A DNA stretch of 64,000 nucleotides from SHZI01 sp963698405 (GTDB lineage Bacteria; Pseudomonadota; Gammaproteobacteria; Steroidobacterales; GCA-2729495): NCBI GenBank assembly GCA_963698405.1, contig CAVOQT010000017.1, forward strand, positions 62,001 through 126,000. The letters run 5' to 3'. The notes under the pieces were generated by a model. That model was not told the DNA's origin. It did no database searches and worked only from the letters and a program-made list of their open reading frames with translations. The position numbers and the translations under genes were made by a program. Shown piece after piece: positions 10,401-20,216 of the stretch; positions within the stretch are counted from its first letter, which is position 1, and each line of letters starts with the position of its first letter.

Positions 10401-10434
10401 AAAAAAAGCCCCCACTTGCTGGGGGCTTTTTTTT
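10401..10434 (+). terminator. Rho-independent terminator
   Basis: An A-run, the stem AGCCCCCA/TGGGGGCT with a CTTGC loop, and eight T residues form a textbook intrinsic terminator, 20 bases after the VPLPA-CTERM stop codon. The A-run makes it potentially usable from both sides. Confidence 0.95.
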
Positions 10435-10518
10435 ACAAGCGAATCTCTCCGTGCTCCAAGTGCCCCTGCGGTTCGGGCCTATGTTGTCCTGTTCTCCAGA
10501 AACCCGGACGATGGGAGC

Positions 10519-11469
10519 ATGGCCCCGCCTGCAAACCGTCGTTACATCCTCATCGCGCTTTGGGCCGTGGTCATCGCATTGGTTCCACTGCTGTTTCTGG
10601 GTGGCCCGGACTATTTTTCGCCGCGCTCGTTTCGCGGCGCGTGGCAGTTTGGCCACGTAATCCTGTTCGCTTGTGCCGGCTCCCTGCTGGCCTTGAATGC
10701 CGGGTGGCAACAGCGCGGGTTGGCGGTTCTGCTGTGCTCGGCGCTGCTCGCAGGGCTTGGTGCCGGCGTGCTGATCGAATGGCTGCAGCACTTTGCGGTG
10801 GGGCGCGAAAGCAGTGCCAGCGATGTGCGGCTTGATGTATTGGGCGCCATGCTGGGTGCGGCATGGTTTGCGCTGCCAAGCTCGCCCCGCGAGGTCTTCG
10901 CGCGAAACAGCATCCTGCTGGCGGTTATCGGCATCATCACAGTGCTCGATGGGGTGCCGCTGTTGGTCGCCATGACCGATGAAGCCTATGCGCGTCGTGA
11001 CTTCCCTGTACTGGCGGATTTCGAAAGCCCGTTTCAGCTTGGGCGCTGGTCAGCCCCCACAGCCCTCGCCGTGGTGTCTGCACCCGATGGGGGGCGAGGC
11101 CACGTCATGGCAGCGCAGCTAATGCCGGCTCAGTACGCTGGTTTCGCACTGAAGCACTTTGCGCGTGACTGGAGCGGGTACCAAACGCTGACCTTCGAGA
11201 TCTTTCGGCGCGGTAACGAGCCCATGACGCTCAATTGCCGGATCAACGATATCGCCCACGAAACCGATAACCGATTCGAAGACCGGTTCAATCGACGTTT
11301 CGACCTGCAACCTGGCTGGACGCGAATCGAAATCCCGCTGGCCGATGTACGTGCCGCACCGCTAGACCGGGAGATGAACCTTGCCGAAATCGCTGCACTC
11401 GGCTGCTTCCGGATTGATCTTCGCGAACCCGAACAACTTCTCATCGACAACGTGCTCCTGACCAATTGA
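10519..11469 (+). CDS. VanZ-like membrane protein with C-terminal carbohydrate-binding-like domain
   Basis: A 316-residue protein in two parts. Residues 1-150 have four to five membrane helices and the VanZ-family signature GAGVLIEWLQ...ASDVRLDVLGAMLGA. After a further membrane helix, residues 165-316 form a soluble beta-rich domain (LADFESPFQLGRW at its start, LLIDNVLLTN at its end), a pattern like CIA30/CBM11-type galactose-binding folds. VanZ-domain proteins often lie in exopolysaccharide/exosortase loci, fitting the VPLPA-CTERM neighbour. ATG 10519 follows a GGGAG. Its stop codon coincides with the beginning of the pntB relic. The function is not established. Confidence 0.7.
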   Translation: MAPPANRRYILIALWAVVIALVPLLFLGGPDYFSPRSFRGAWQFGHVILFACAGSLLALNAGWQQRGLAVLLCSALLAGLGAGVLIEWLQHFAVGRESSASDVRLDVLGAMLGAAWFALPSSPREVFARNSILLAVIGIITVLDGVPLLVAMTDEAYARRDFPVLADFESPFQLGRWSAPTALAVVSAPDGGRGHVMAAQLMPAQYAGFALKHFARDWSGYQTLTFEIFRRGNEPMTLNCRINDIAHETDNRFEDRFNRRFDLQPGWTRIEIPLADVRAAPLDREMNLAEIAALGCFRIDLREPEQLLIDNVLLTN

Positions 11470-11540
11470 AGGGCAATAGCCGCACGCTGTTTGGCGATAC
11501 CAAAAAAGTGCTCATCAAGGTACTCTCGCCGCCTCAAGTA
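11469..11540 (+). pseudogene. Relic of a pntB 3' end
   Basis: Read in the frame of 11469 this stretch gives KGNSRTLFGDTKKVLIKVL. The last residues of the intact PntB read KENNRMLFGDAKKMLDEVL. Twelve of 19 residues agree, and many codon differences are synonymous third-position changes (39 of 57 bases identical). It lacks all upstream pntB sequence and cannot be expressed usefully. It begins exactly where the VanZ-like gene ends. I read it as the duplicated or replaced terminus left by insertion of the two preceding genes. Confidence 0.65.
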
Positions 11541-11557
11541 TTGACGGGCAGACCGGG

Positions 11558-11833
11558 ATGCCGCACGACACCGAGGATCAGAACGCGCTCCAGCGCGCTA
11601 TCGGTGAGCGCGCCCGTGAATTTGCCGTGGGCAATCACGTCATACGGCCGCATCGCTATTGGCAGCATGGGATCGCGCTGGTTTTAGCCCTGCTGGTCGT
11701 CGCGCTGGTGTTTTTCGGTTTCGATACATTCCTGACCAGCATGCAGAAGCTGATCGGAATCATGGCTGCCGATCCGGCACCGACCGGGCCAGTGCCGGTC
11801 TATGTCGTGCCGGAACCCGCCAGCGGCTCCTGA
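11558..11833 (+). CDS. Small single-span membrane protein of unknown function
   Basis: A 91-residue ORF with a polar N-terminal third (HDTEDQNALQRAIGERARE), one strong membrane helix (about residues 40-60, IALVLALLVVALVFFGFD) and a Pro-rich tail (DPAPTGPVPVYVVPEPA). I do not recognise the family. It lies just after the pntB relic and may have been the original downstream neighbour of pntB. Its reading frame has normal codon use for this contig, which supports it being real. Confidence 0.5.
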   Translation: MPHDTEDQNALQRAIGERAREFAVGNHVIRPHRYWQHGIALVLALLVVALVFFGFDTFLTSMQKLIGIMAADPAPTGPVPVYVVPEPASGS

Positions 11834-11948
11834 GTGGCGCCTCGCAGCGGAGCCATCCTGAGGACGACTCCGGTATGCTGGCCGCCTGCGCCGGTATTGG
11901 ACTGTACAATCCGGCACCAACTTCCACCGACCAGCCAAGGAGACTGCC

Positions 11949-12431
11949 ATGACCATCAAAGTCGGCGACCGGATACCCGAGGGCAAGTTCGGCGTAATGA
12001 TCCAGGGTGCGCCCGGATCGATCAGCACCCAGGAACTGTTTGGCGGCAAGAAGGTCGTGTTTTTCTCCGTTCCCGGCGCGTTCACGCCCACCTGCTCAAA
12101 CAGCCATCTGCCCGGTTACATCAAGAATGCGGCGGAGATCAAGGCAAAGGGCGTGGCGACAATCGCCTGCATGTCGGTCAACGACGTATTCGTGATGGAT
12201 GCATGGGGCAAGGATCGCGGCGTCGGCGACAAGGTGCTGATGCTGGCAGACGGCAATGGCGAGTATGCCCGTGCGCTCGGCCTGGAGCTGGACGGCAGCG
12301 GCTTCGGCCTCGGCACCCGCAGCCAGCGCTTTTCGATGGTCGTCGATAACGGCGTAGTCACCGAACTGAACGTGGAAGCACCGCGCGAGTTCAAGGTGAG
12401 TACTGCCGAGTGCGTACTCAAGCAACTCTGA
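11949..12431 (+). CDS. Peroxiredoxin, Prx5 (AhpC/TSA redoxin) type
   Basis: A complete 160-residue thiol peroxidase. The peroxidatic cysteine is Cys49 in PGAFTPTCS, with the upstream KKVVFFSVPGAF strand and the downstream ACMSVNDVFVMDAWGK segment typical of Prx5 enzymes. A cysteine near the C-terminus (AECVLKQL) could act as resolving residue. It reduces hydroperoxides in the cytosol, usually with glutaredoxin or thioredoxin. The start has an AAGGAGA ribosome site. A TACAAT at 11905-11910 could be its -10 box, but no good -35 is visible. Confidence 0.92.
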   Translation: MTIKVGDRIPEGKFGVMIQGAPGSISTQELFGGKKVVFFSVPGAFTPTCSNSHLPGYIKNAAEIKAKGVATIACMSVNDVFVMDAWGKDRGVGDKVLMLADGNGEYARALGLELDGSGFGLGTRSQRFSMVVDNGVVTELNVEAPREFKVSTAECVLKQL

Positions 12432-12457
12432 TAACAATCCGGACCAGGAACTGAACC

Positions 12458-13159
12458 ATGGAAGAGATGCAGGTCGTCCAGACGCTGCCGTTTGCCTATG
12501 CGGCAGTAAAGTTCGTGCACATACTGCTGTTTGTGTACTGGCTTGGCGGCGATGCCGGGGTGTACTACTCCAGCACATTTGTCATCAACGACAAGCTGTC
12601 GCGCGATGCGCGGCTGACGGCTTTCAAGATCTTCATCAACCTCGACATGCTGCCGCGCTATTGCCTGGCGCTGATGCTGACCGTCGGTGGCATCCTTGCC
12701 GAATTTGTCGGCTACGAGCACCCGCTGTGGCAGACGATTGCAATCGTCGCACTGGGCCCGATCTGGGTGTGGGTGGTGCACATGGTGCATGTGAAGGAGG
12801 GCACGGACTTCGGGCGGATGCTGGCCAAGGGCGACTACTGGTTCCGCTTCCTGATGATCTTCGGGCTGATGGGATCAGTGGTCTATCACTGGATCACCGG
12901 ACCGCTGCAGCCCTTCCCGTGGCTGGCCGCCAAGCTGTCGATCTTCGCCTTCCTGATCTTCTGCGGCTTCATGATCCGCGTCAAACTGCCGCCTTTCGTC
13001 GAGGGCTTCAAGGTTCTGGCCGGGAAGGGTGCGACACCGGAGAGCGACAAGCTGATGTACGACGGCATCATGGCCTGCCGGCCCTATGTCTGGGCGATCT
13101 GGATCGGTGTGGCGCTGTCGGCCTGGCTGGGCGTCTGGAAGCCGGGCATGGGCGGCTGA
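12458..13159 (+). CDS. Multi-pass membrane protein, CopD/DUF2269-like
   Basis: 233 residues with about six hydrophobic helices. Histidines sit near helix ends (KFVHILLFVYWLGG, WVVHMVHV, VYHWITG). These are reminiscent of CopD/DUF2269-type proteins that may bind haem or copper, a resemblance rather than a firm assignment. It follows the peroxiredoxin after 26 bp and is probably co-transcribed with it. It converges on etfA with 7 bp between stops. Two shorter proteins of similar design are encoded at 55471-56016 and 56027-56491. Confidence 0.65.
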   Translation: MEEMQVVQTLPFAYAAVKFVHILLFVYWLGGDAGVYYSSTFVINDKLSRDARLTAFKIFINLDMLPRYCLALMLTVGGILAEFVGYEHPLWQTIAIVALGPIWVWVVHMVHVKEGTDFGRMLAKGDYWFRFLMIFGLMGSVVYHWITGPLQPFPWLAAKLSIFAFLIFCGFMIRVKLPPFVEGFKVLAGKGATPESDKLMYDGIMACRPYVWAIWIGVALSAWLGVWKPGMGG

Positions 13160-13166
13160 GGGCCGC

Positions 13167-14109
13167 TCAGCCCAGCTGTTCGTTGATCTCCTTGATCGCT
13201 GCGAAGAGGTCGCCGACCAGGCCGATATCCGCGACCTCGAAGATGGGTGCCTCGGCATCCTTGTTGATGGCGACGATGGTGCCGGCATCCTTGATGCCGG
13301 TGAGATGCTGGATGGCGCCCGAGATACCGAAGGCAAGGTAGAAGTCGGGTGCGATGATCTTGCCGGTCTGGCCGACCTGCATCTCGTTGGGCACAAAACC
13401 AGCATCGACTGCCGCACGTGAAGCGCCGACCGCAGCGCCCATGCGGTCGGCAAGCGCGTAGAGCTGATTGAAGTTGTCTGCACTGCCAAGGCCGCGACCA
13501 CCGGACAGGACAATTTTCGCGCTCTGCAGATCGGGGCGATCGCTGGAACCGGTCTGCAGTTCCACGAAGCGGGTATGTGTCGGGATCTCGGCAGCAACAC
13601 TGATCGTTTCGACAGGCGCCGCGCCACCATTCTCCACCGGCTTGAAGGAGGCGCTGCGCACGGTGCCGATCACCGGCTGTCCCTCGGGAACCTCAACCGT
13701 AACGATTGCATTGCCGGCATAGATGGGGCGCTTGAAGCTGCGCGGACCGACGACGGCCATGATGTCGCTGACCTGTGCGACAGCCGAGCAGTGCAGCCAC
13801 CCGCGGCAGCAGGTCCCGGCCAAAGGTCGTCGATGGCGCCAGGATGTAGTCGTAGTCGCCTGCCAGCGCGACGATCTGCGGTGCAAGTACAGCCGCCAGC
13901 GAACCGGTCGCGCCGGTCTGGGCCACCAGCAGCACGCGCTTCACGCCGTCCAGTTTTGCGGCTTCGGCTGCGGCCGGGCTGTCGGCTGCAGCAAATACCA
14001 CCACATCCGCACCGGCAGCTTCGATCTGCAGTGCGCAGTTCAGGCAGCGGGCCGTACTCTGCTGGATATGCTGCCCGTCGTGTTCGGCGATGACGAGTAT
14101 TCTGCTCAT
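13167..14109 (-). CDS. etfA: Electron transfer flavoprotein subunit alpha (one frameshift)
   Basis: About 313 residues. The N-terminal half (ILVIAEHDGQHI) is the ETF alpha/beta nucleotide fold. The C-terminal half is the FAD-binding domain with SGGRGLGSADNF, AVGASRAAVDAGF, QVGQTGKIIAPDFYLAFGISGAIQH and INKDAEAPIFEVADIGLVGD. It accepts electrons from acyl-CoA and related dehydrogenases and passes them to ETF:quinone oxidoreductase. The frame changes near 13785. The ATG overlaps the etfB stop codon by the ATGA arrangement, so the two are translationally coupled. Confidence 0.95.
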
Positions 14110-14859
14110 GCGGAAAGGCCTCGTTCGCGAAGTGCGGCGATCAGCGCGGCAACGTCCTTGACCACGATGCCCTTGCCGCGCGGTGCAGGCGTTTCATGGC
14201 GCAGGGTGCGCAGTTTGACGGTGGTGTCAGCACCGAGACTCTCGAGCGGCGAGCATCTCGATGGGTTTCTTCTTGGCCTTCATGATGTCCGGCAGCTTCA
14301 CGTAGCGCGGTTCATTGAGGCGCAGGTCGGTGGTGATGACCGCCGGCAGGTCGACTTCGATGACTTCCAGTCCGGCATCGACTTCGCGCGTCACGCGCAC
14401 AGACTCGCCCTTGATTTCGACCTTCGAGGCGAAGGTTGCCTGCGGACGACCCCACAGGGCCGCCAGCATCTGACCGGTCTGGCTGCAGTCGTCATCGATG
14501 GCCTGTTTGCCCAGCAGTACCAGTTCGGGCTGTTCGCGTTCGATGATCTTGAGCAGGCTGCGGGCAGCACCCAGTGGCTCAAGTTCGGCACTGGTCTGCA
14601 CGAGGATGGCACGGTCGGCGCCCATCGCCAGCGCGGTGCGCAGCTGCTGCTGGCAGTCATCCGGACCGATCGAAACGGCGATGATCTCGCCGGCGCCGCC
14701 CTGTTCGCGGATGCGCAGGGCTTCTTCGAGCGCGATTTCATCGAAGGGGTTGATGCTCATCTTGAGCCCTTCGGTGATCACCCCGGAACCGTCCGGCTTG
14801 ACGCGAATGCGCACGTTGTAATCCACAACGCGCTTGAGACAAACGATGATTTTGTGCAT
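14106..14859 (-). CDS. etfB: Electron transfer flavoprotein subunit beta (one frameshift)
   Basis: About 251 residues. MHKIIVCLKRVVDYNVRIRV, KMSINPFDEIALEEALRI, the GADRAI segment and the signature VEIDLPAVITTDLRLNEPRY-like stretch identify ETF beta. The frame changes near 14250, after which KLRTLRHETPAPRGKG and the tail LSA complete the protein to the TGA at 14106-14108. The start ATG at 14859 has AGGAAG upstream; an in-frame ATG ten codons earlier is less likely. EtfB carries AMP and docks with dehydrogenases; it is the first gene of the etfBA pair. Confidence 0.95.
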
Positions 14860-14927
14860 GTTGGCTTCCTGACGAGCCGGTATTTTCAACCACTGGTCCC
14901 GGTGTGGACAAGTACAGAGCGGGTTTC

Positions 14928-15769
14928 ATGCTTGTTTCAATCAACGAATCTCCATGCTCAGCTGAGCAATCCGGACTGGGTCGTGGTGGATTGTCGTTTC
15001 AATCTCCAGCAGCCGGCGGCAGGCCGCGAGCTCTATGCCGAGGGGCATATTCCCGGCGCCTGCTATGCGGATCTGGATCGGGATCTGTCGGGTAGCCAAG
15101 ACGCCAGACCAAGGCCGCCATCCGCTGCCCGATGTCGCTGAACTGCAGAAGCTGCTGTCCGGCTTCGGGATCGGGCCGGAAACCCGGGTTGTGGTCTATG
15201 ACGAGGGTGGTGGCGCTCTGGCTGCGCGACTCTGGTGGCTGCTGCGCTGGCTGGGCCATGCGCAGGTCAGCCTGCTGGATGGCGGATTTGCCGCCTGGTG
15301 TGCGGCCGGATTGCCGGTCAGTGCCGAACGGCCGCCGGTACGCAACGGGCCATTGGTGGCCCGGCCGGGCAGTATGCCGGTGCTGACAACCGACGAGATC
15401 GAAGCCTCGCTGGGCTCGGATCAGACTGCTGCTGCTGGACCTGCGCGCACATGATCGCTATCTGGGTCGGGTCGAGCCCATCGATCCGGTGGCCGGGCAT
15501 GTGCCGGGTGCGGTTAGCGCGCCGTTTTCGGAGCACCTGGGGCCTGATGGGCACTTTCGTGCCGGTGTCCGAGTTGCGTCAGCCGTTATTCGGCGCTGCT
15601 GGCTGATCGTCCGGTGGCTGAAGTGGCCTGCATGTGCGGTTCAGGAGTTACCGCCTGTCACGGCATCTTTGCCCTCGAACTGGCAGGCTGGCCTGGAGCC
15701 GGCCTGTATGTGGGTTCGTGGAGCGAATGGATACGCTCCGCGGAGCGGCCGGTAGCGCGGGAGAGCTGA
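14928..15769 (+). CDS. Rhodanese-type sulfurtransferase (frameshifted)
   Basis: Two tandem rhodanese domains of about 280 residues in all, the layout of SseA/thiosulfate and 3-mercaptopyruvate sulfurtransferases. The first domain shows DWVVVDCRFNLQQP, GHIPGACYADLDRDLSG and VVVYDEGGGALAARLWWLLRWLGH. The second carries LLLDLRAHDRYLG, AGHVPGAVSAPF and the active loop CMCGSGVTACH, whose first residues hold the sulfur-carrying cysteine. The frame changes at least four times (near 14960, 15100, 15425 and 15590). The exact start is uncertain: ATG 14928 is the nearest but needs a frame change. It is divergent from etfBA. Confidence 0.8.
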
Positions 15770-15903
15770 GAATTTTCCGCTTCAGGCGGTTGGCGCCGGG
15801 CACGCTTTCCCCGTAAAGTCAGCGCCCCGGTAAAGCCTGTGGCGGCCGATCAGCGCGGCCGCAGGGATATTGATTAACCAGAATCCGAAGGACTGACGAG
15901 AGC

Positions 15904-16641
15904 ATGAGCACCAGCATCCTGCAGCGCGACCAGCGCGCTGTACGCGGCACCATCGCCTATACCAGCAACAAGCCTGACCGCGTCGGGTCAGGAGCGTGGA
16001 CGCGAGTATTTCCATATCACGGTACACAGCGATGGCCGCCGCACCTGCATGGCCCATTCAGAAATCGACGACCGGCCCAGCGTGATGCGCGATATCGTCT
16101 ACAGTCTCGACGAGCAGTGGCTGCCGACCGATTGCTTCGTTCGCCTGAGCGTCAACGATCGCTTTACCGGTACCGGCTGGTTCCGCTTCGGCAAGGATTT
16201 CGCCGAGTGCGAGACCCACACCGCCCTGGATGGCCGGGTCACGCAGCGCATGGAAACCAATGGCCGGCTGCAGGCCTTCCAGAATCACGCGATCGTCTGC
16301 GATGCCTGGCACATGCAGCTCTTTGACCGGAACAAGGGTCCTGGCGTGCAGAGCATCGACGAGATGCTGCTGTCCTCGCCGGATCACCGCGGTGCCACCG
16401 GACCGATGCTGTTCCGTATCGGCTTTGGGGTGGAATACGTGGGTGAGGAGAAGATCACGGTCAAGGCCGGAACCTTCGATGCCCTGCATTACCGTTTTGT
16501 GTCTTCGCCCGGCTTGCCCGAGGCGCACCCGCCCTACGACATCTGGTGTACCGCAGATGGTGATTTCATCTTCCTGCGCGGTGTCATCGGCGGCTACATG
16601 CTCACCGAGTACGAGCTGGTTGCCTTCGAGCGCTCGTCTGA
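15904..16641 (+). CDS. Protein of unknown function (frameshifted)
   Basis: About 245 residues, soluble, without membrane helices or a signal peptide. The start ATG gives MSTSILQRDQRAVRGTIAYT. After a frame change near 15985 the body reads HITVHSDGRRTCMAHSEIDD, TGWFRFGKDFAECETHT, and near the end HPPYDIWCTADGDFIFLRG. The beta-rich pattern resembles secreted or periplasmic calycin-like domains, but I do not recognise the family. The end is not certain: a stop at 16639-16641 is reached if one more base is dropped near 16630. It runs into the convergent VOC gene. Confidence 0.55.
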
Positions 16642-17554
16642 GTCTGCTCCGGTGCGGCGGGCTGGCTGCTCGATGAACTCCAGCCATTCGCCTGCTGGGC
16701 CGACCGTCACCGCAGCGCGTCCGACCGTTGTAGGGAAACTCCGCGATTCGCGCCGGCGGTGCGCGCCACTGGACGCGGAGATCGTCCAGCCGGTCGACGC
16801 CGATGCTGACCATCGCGATGCCCGGTGGCAGCGATCCGTCGCGGACCGGACGGGGCTTCGACACCGGCGGGTATTCGTCCAGCTCGATCTCGAAGTCGCG
16901 CGGCATCGGCGCGATCGACAGCTGATATCTGGTTTCAGGCGGCAGATTCAGCGCCTGTGACAGCGTACTGATCTGCCAGGCGCTGGCCGGTCCGGGCTTG
17001 AGGCCCAGTGCACTCCCGATACCAGTCCTGCATCACCGTCATCGAGGGACCGCCCACCACCATGATGAACACCCGGTCTACCGGGCTGCTGGCCGGCGTC
17101 ATCGGAATCTTGAATGCCGAAGGGATCACGCGGGTGAAGTACAGGAGTTCACCGGCCGGCCCGAAGGCCTGCATGGCACGCGGTGCATCCGGCGCCGGCC
17201 ACAGGTCCCGGGGTGGACCGATCACGCGAAAAGCCGAACCCTGCAGCTGGCTGGCGAGTTTGTCCGGATCGCTGACCAGCAGTTCGACGGCATTCCAGCC
17301 AAAACTCGTGCCGGGTGGCGGGAATCACCGCAGCCGGGTCTTCGATGAGGCGCAGATAGACGGGTTTGCCGCTGGCCGGCCGCAGGATCACGAATGGCTT
17401 GCCGGCCATCGCCGGTGCCGCCCACAGCGCTGCCTGTTCGGCACTGATGACGCCGCGGTGAACGGCCGCGTAGTCGAGCTGCTGCGCGATACGGCTCTTC
17501 AACTGCCGACAGCTGATTGACCACGATGGTAACGATGGCGATATGTCTGAGCAT
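16602..17554 (-). CDS. VOC-superfamily (glyoxalase/bleomycin resistance-like) protein (frameshifted)
   Basis: Pieces in three frames assemble to about 310 residues. They start MLRHIAIVTI, then LNYAAVHRGVISAEQAALW, GKPFVILRPASGKPVYLRLIE, a repeat of the fold with GPAGELLYFTRVIP and VFIMVVGGPSMTVMQDWYRE, and a last block beginning IAPMPRDFEIELDEYPPV. The pattern of paired beta-alpha-beta-beta-beta modules fits a two-domain VOC enzyme or binding protein. Metal ligands cannot be assigned with confidence because of the frame breaks (near 17500, 17310, 17225, 16935 and 16680). The substrate is unknown. It is divergent from the MFS gene at 17693. Confidence 0.6.
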
Positions 17555-17692
17555 GTGAGTCTCGGGTCCTGCTGGTGTTGCAGCCCGATTCTAGCCTGTG
17601 GCGATTCCCCGGCAAGCAACTTGGGGAACCGCGGTGAATCCGGTATCGTGGCCGCCGCACACGGCAGGCTCGTGCTGAACAGGTTAGCGGTG

Positions 17693-18957
17693 ATGGCAAA
17701 ACAGGACGGCAAGGCTTTCTACTACGGCTGGGTCATCGCCTTTGCCTCCGGCTTTATCCTGCTGATCACCAACGGCATGACGCTGGGTGGCCTGAATGTC
17801 TTCGACAAGCCGCTGCTCGAGTCGCTGAACGAGTCGATGGGCGGCAGTGTGACGCTGGCCGGCCTCAAGACCCGCGATGCGATCACCCTGGCTGTCGGCG
17901 GACTGATGGCGCCACTGGCCGGTGCGGCAGCCGACCGTTTTGGCGTGCGCCCGCTGATGGTGCTTGGCGCGCTGCTGCTGTCAGCCGGCTATTTCCTCTA
18001 TTCGACGGTCGACAGTCTCAGCCAGATTTACTGGATTCATCTGCTGTTTGCATCGACGCTGGCCAGCTGCGGGCTGGTGGTCAATGTGATTCTGATCTCC
18101 CGCTGGTTCGTCAAGGATCGCGGCCTGGCCCTGGGCATCGCGCTTGCCGGGACCAGTCTCGGCAATGGCACGCTGCCGCCGATCAATGCGGCGCTGATGG
18201 GCGAGATCGGCTGGCGGGCAAGCTTTGCCTGGACCAGCCTGCTGCCATTGCTGCTGTTGCCGGTCATCTTCTTTGTCATCCGCGAGCGCCCGGCTGATCT
18301 CGGTGCGCAGCAACCGTCGGCGCAACGCGTGGCCGGGCACGCACCGTGTACTCGGCGGCATGTCGCTGGCGGAAGCTCTTCGCACACGCAACTTCTGGCT
18401 GCTCGCCTTGATTGCGATGTTCAGCTTTCTTTGCGATCATCGGTACCCAGGCGCATCTGAATCTCTACATGCTCAGCCGTGGCTTCTCGCAGATGGATGC
18501 CGGCTTCAGCTATACGGTGCTCTTTTATCTGGGTCTGTGCGGCAAGGTCGCCAATGGTTTTCTGGCCGACCGGCTGGGCAAGAAGCGCGTTTTCGTGGCA
18601 CGCTTGCGATCATGGTGGCCGGCGCCGTCGTGCTCAGGTTGCCGCAGGCAAGCGGTATCTGGGTCGGCCTGGCGATGTTTGGTCTGGGCTGGGGCGGGCT
18701 GTATACGCTGCTGCAGTTGCTGGCGGCGGACTACTTCGGCCCACGCCATCTCGGCAAGATTCTCGGTGCGATTACGGTGCTGGATACGCTGGGCGGTGGA
18801 CTTGGTCCGCCGCTGATCGGTGCGATCCGTGACAGCACCGGTTCCTACGACCAGGCCTTCCTGCTGGTCACCGTGCTGGTCGGGCTGGCATTCATACTGG
18901 CGACGCTGTTCCATGTCGAAAAACCGGCCGGGACCGGCGAGCCAGACCACGACATAA
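17693..18957 (+). CDS. MFS transporter, monocarboxylate/OFA-like (frameshifted)
   Basis: About 421 residues and 12 predicted helices. The opening KAFYYGWVIAFASGF, the loop GAAADRFGVRPLMVLGALLL and LADRLGKKRVFVA are features of the MFS_1 family, OFA/monocarboxylate branch. Frames change near 18350, 18430 and 18610. The stop at 18955-18957 requires one more shift; otherwise the frame would run into the next gene. The ATG of the aminotransferase lies 12 bp downstream, so the two may be co-transcribed; transport of an organic acid is plausible but not shown. Confidence 0.75.
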
Positions 18958-18969
18958 CGGGACGCCTCT

Positions 18970-20200
18970 ATGCAGCAATCTTTCAAACCCAGTACGGCGC
19001 TCGGTGGCGTTCGCTACGAGATTCGCGGGCGGCTCGCCAACCGGCGCATGAGATGGAGCGGCGCGGTTACGAGATCATTTCGCTGAATATCGGCAATCCC
19101 GGCCGCTTCGGTTTTCGTGCACCGGAAACCATGCGCCTGGCGATCATCGAGAACCTGCACAGCGCAGAAGGCTACTGCCACCAGAAGGGCATCTTCCCGG
19201 CGCGCGAAGCGGTGGTCATGCAGCAGCAGGAGCGGGGCGTCGTCGGGGTGACGGCCGAGGATGTGTTCATCGGCAATGGTGTCAGCGAACTCATCGACCT
19301 GACCTTGCGTGCGCTGCTCAATCCCGGCGACGAAGTGCTGGTGCCGAGCCCGGACTATCCGTTGTGGACGGCCAGCGTGACGCTGAATCAGGGGCGGGCG
19401 GTGCACTATCCCTGTCGTCCAGAGGCCGGATTCCAGCCGGACCCGGAAGCGATTGCGCGACTGATCACGCCGCGCACGCGCGGCATCGTCGTGATCAATC
19501 CGAACAATCCGACCGGTGCGGTGTATAGCGAAGAAACCCTGCGCGCCATCGTGCGTCTCGCCGAGAAGCACCAGCTGATCCTGTTCAGCGACGAGATCTA
19601 CGACCAGATGACCTACGACGATGCGCAGTTCATACCGCTGGCGCCGCTGGTCAATGACACGCTGTGTGCCACCTTCAGCGGTCTGTCCAAGGTCTACCGC
19701 GCCTGCGGTTATCGCGTGGGCTGGGTGTCGCTCAGCGGCGCTCGTGAACAGGCCAGCGACTACCTGCATGCGCTCGACCTGCTGGCTTCGCTTGCGTCTG
19801 TGCAGCAATGTGCCGGCCCAGTGGGCGGTGCAGACCGCGCTCGGCGGCTATCCAGAGCGTGCAGGAACTGGTGCGGCCGGGTGGCCGTCTCTACGAGTCG
19901 CGGCGCGTCATCATCGATTCGATTGCAGACAGCCCATACCTGCATGTCACGCCGCCGGCCGGTGCGATGTACGCCTTTGTCGGCGTGGACAAGCCGCGTT
20001 TCCCGGCTTTCGACGATCAGGCGTTCGCGCTCGACCTGCTGGAGAAGAAGCATGTGCTGGTTGCGCCGGGTACCAGCTTCAATACCAGCGACAGCAATTT
20101 CTTCCGCATCACCAATCTGCCGGACGCCGACATGCTGAAGGAAGTGTTCAGCCGGATCCAGGAGTTGCTCGACAGCTATGTTGCCGAGCGGACGGCCTGA
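18970..20200 (+). CDS. Class I/II aminotransferase, alanine-transaminase-like (frameshifted)
   Basis: A PLP-dependent enzyme of about 410 residues. Diagnostic segments are IISLNIGNPGRFGF, the pyridine-ring region GNGVSELIDLTLRALLNPGDEVLVPSPDYPLW, INPNNPTGAVYS, LFSDEIYDQMTYD and the Schiff-base lysine in TFSGLSKVYRACGYRVGW. The C-terminus has HVLVAPGTSFNTSDSNFFRI. This arrangement is that of AlaA/AlaC alanine-synthesising transaminases. Frames change near 19040, 19800 and 19850. ATG 18970 is used because it opens QSFKPSTALGGVRYEIRGRL, the expected N-terminal arm. Confidence 0.85.
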
Positions 20201-20216
20201 ACGATCGACAGGCGCA

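Noticed and set aside
16058..16602. Continuation of the VOC minus-strand frame under the unknown protein at 15904-16641.
   Set aside because: The plus-strand frame has better protein character in this part; the minus-strand extension loses similarity past about 16650.
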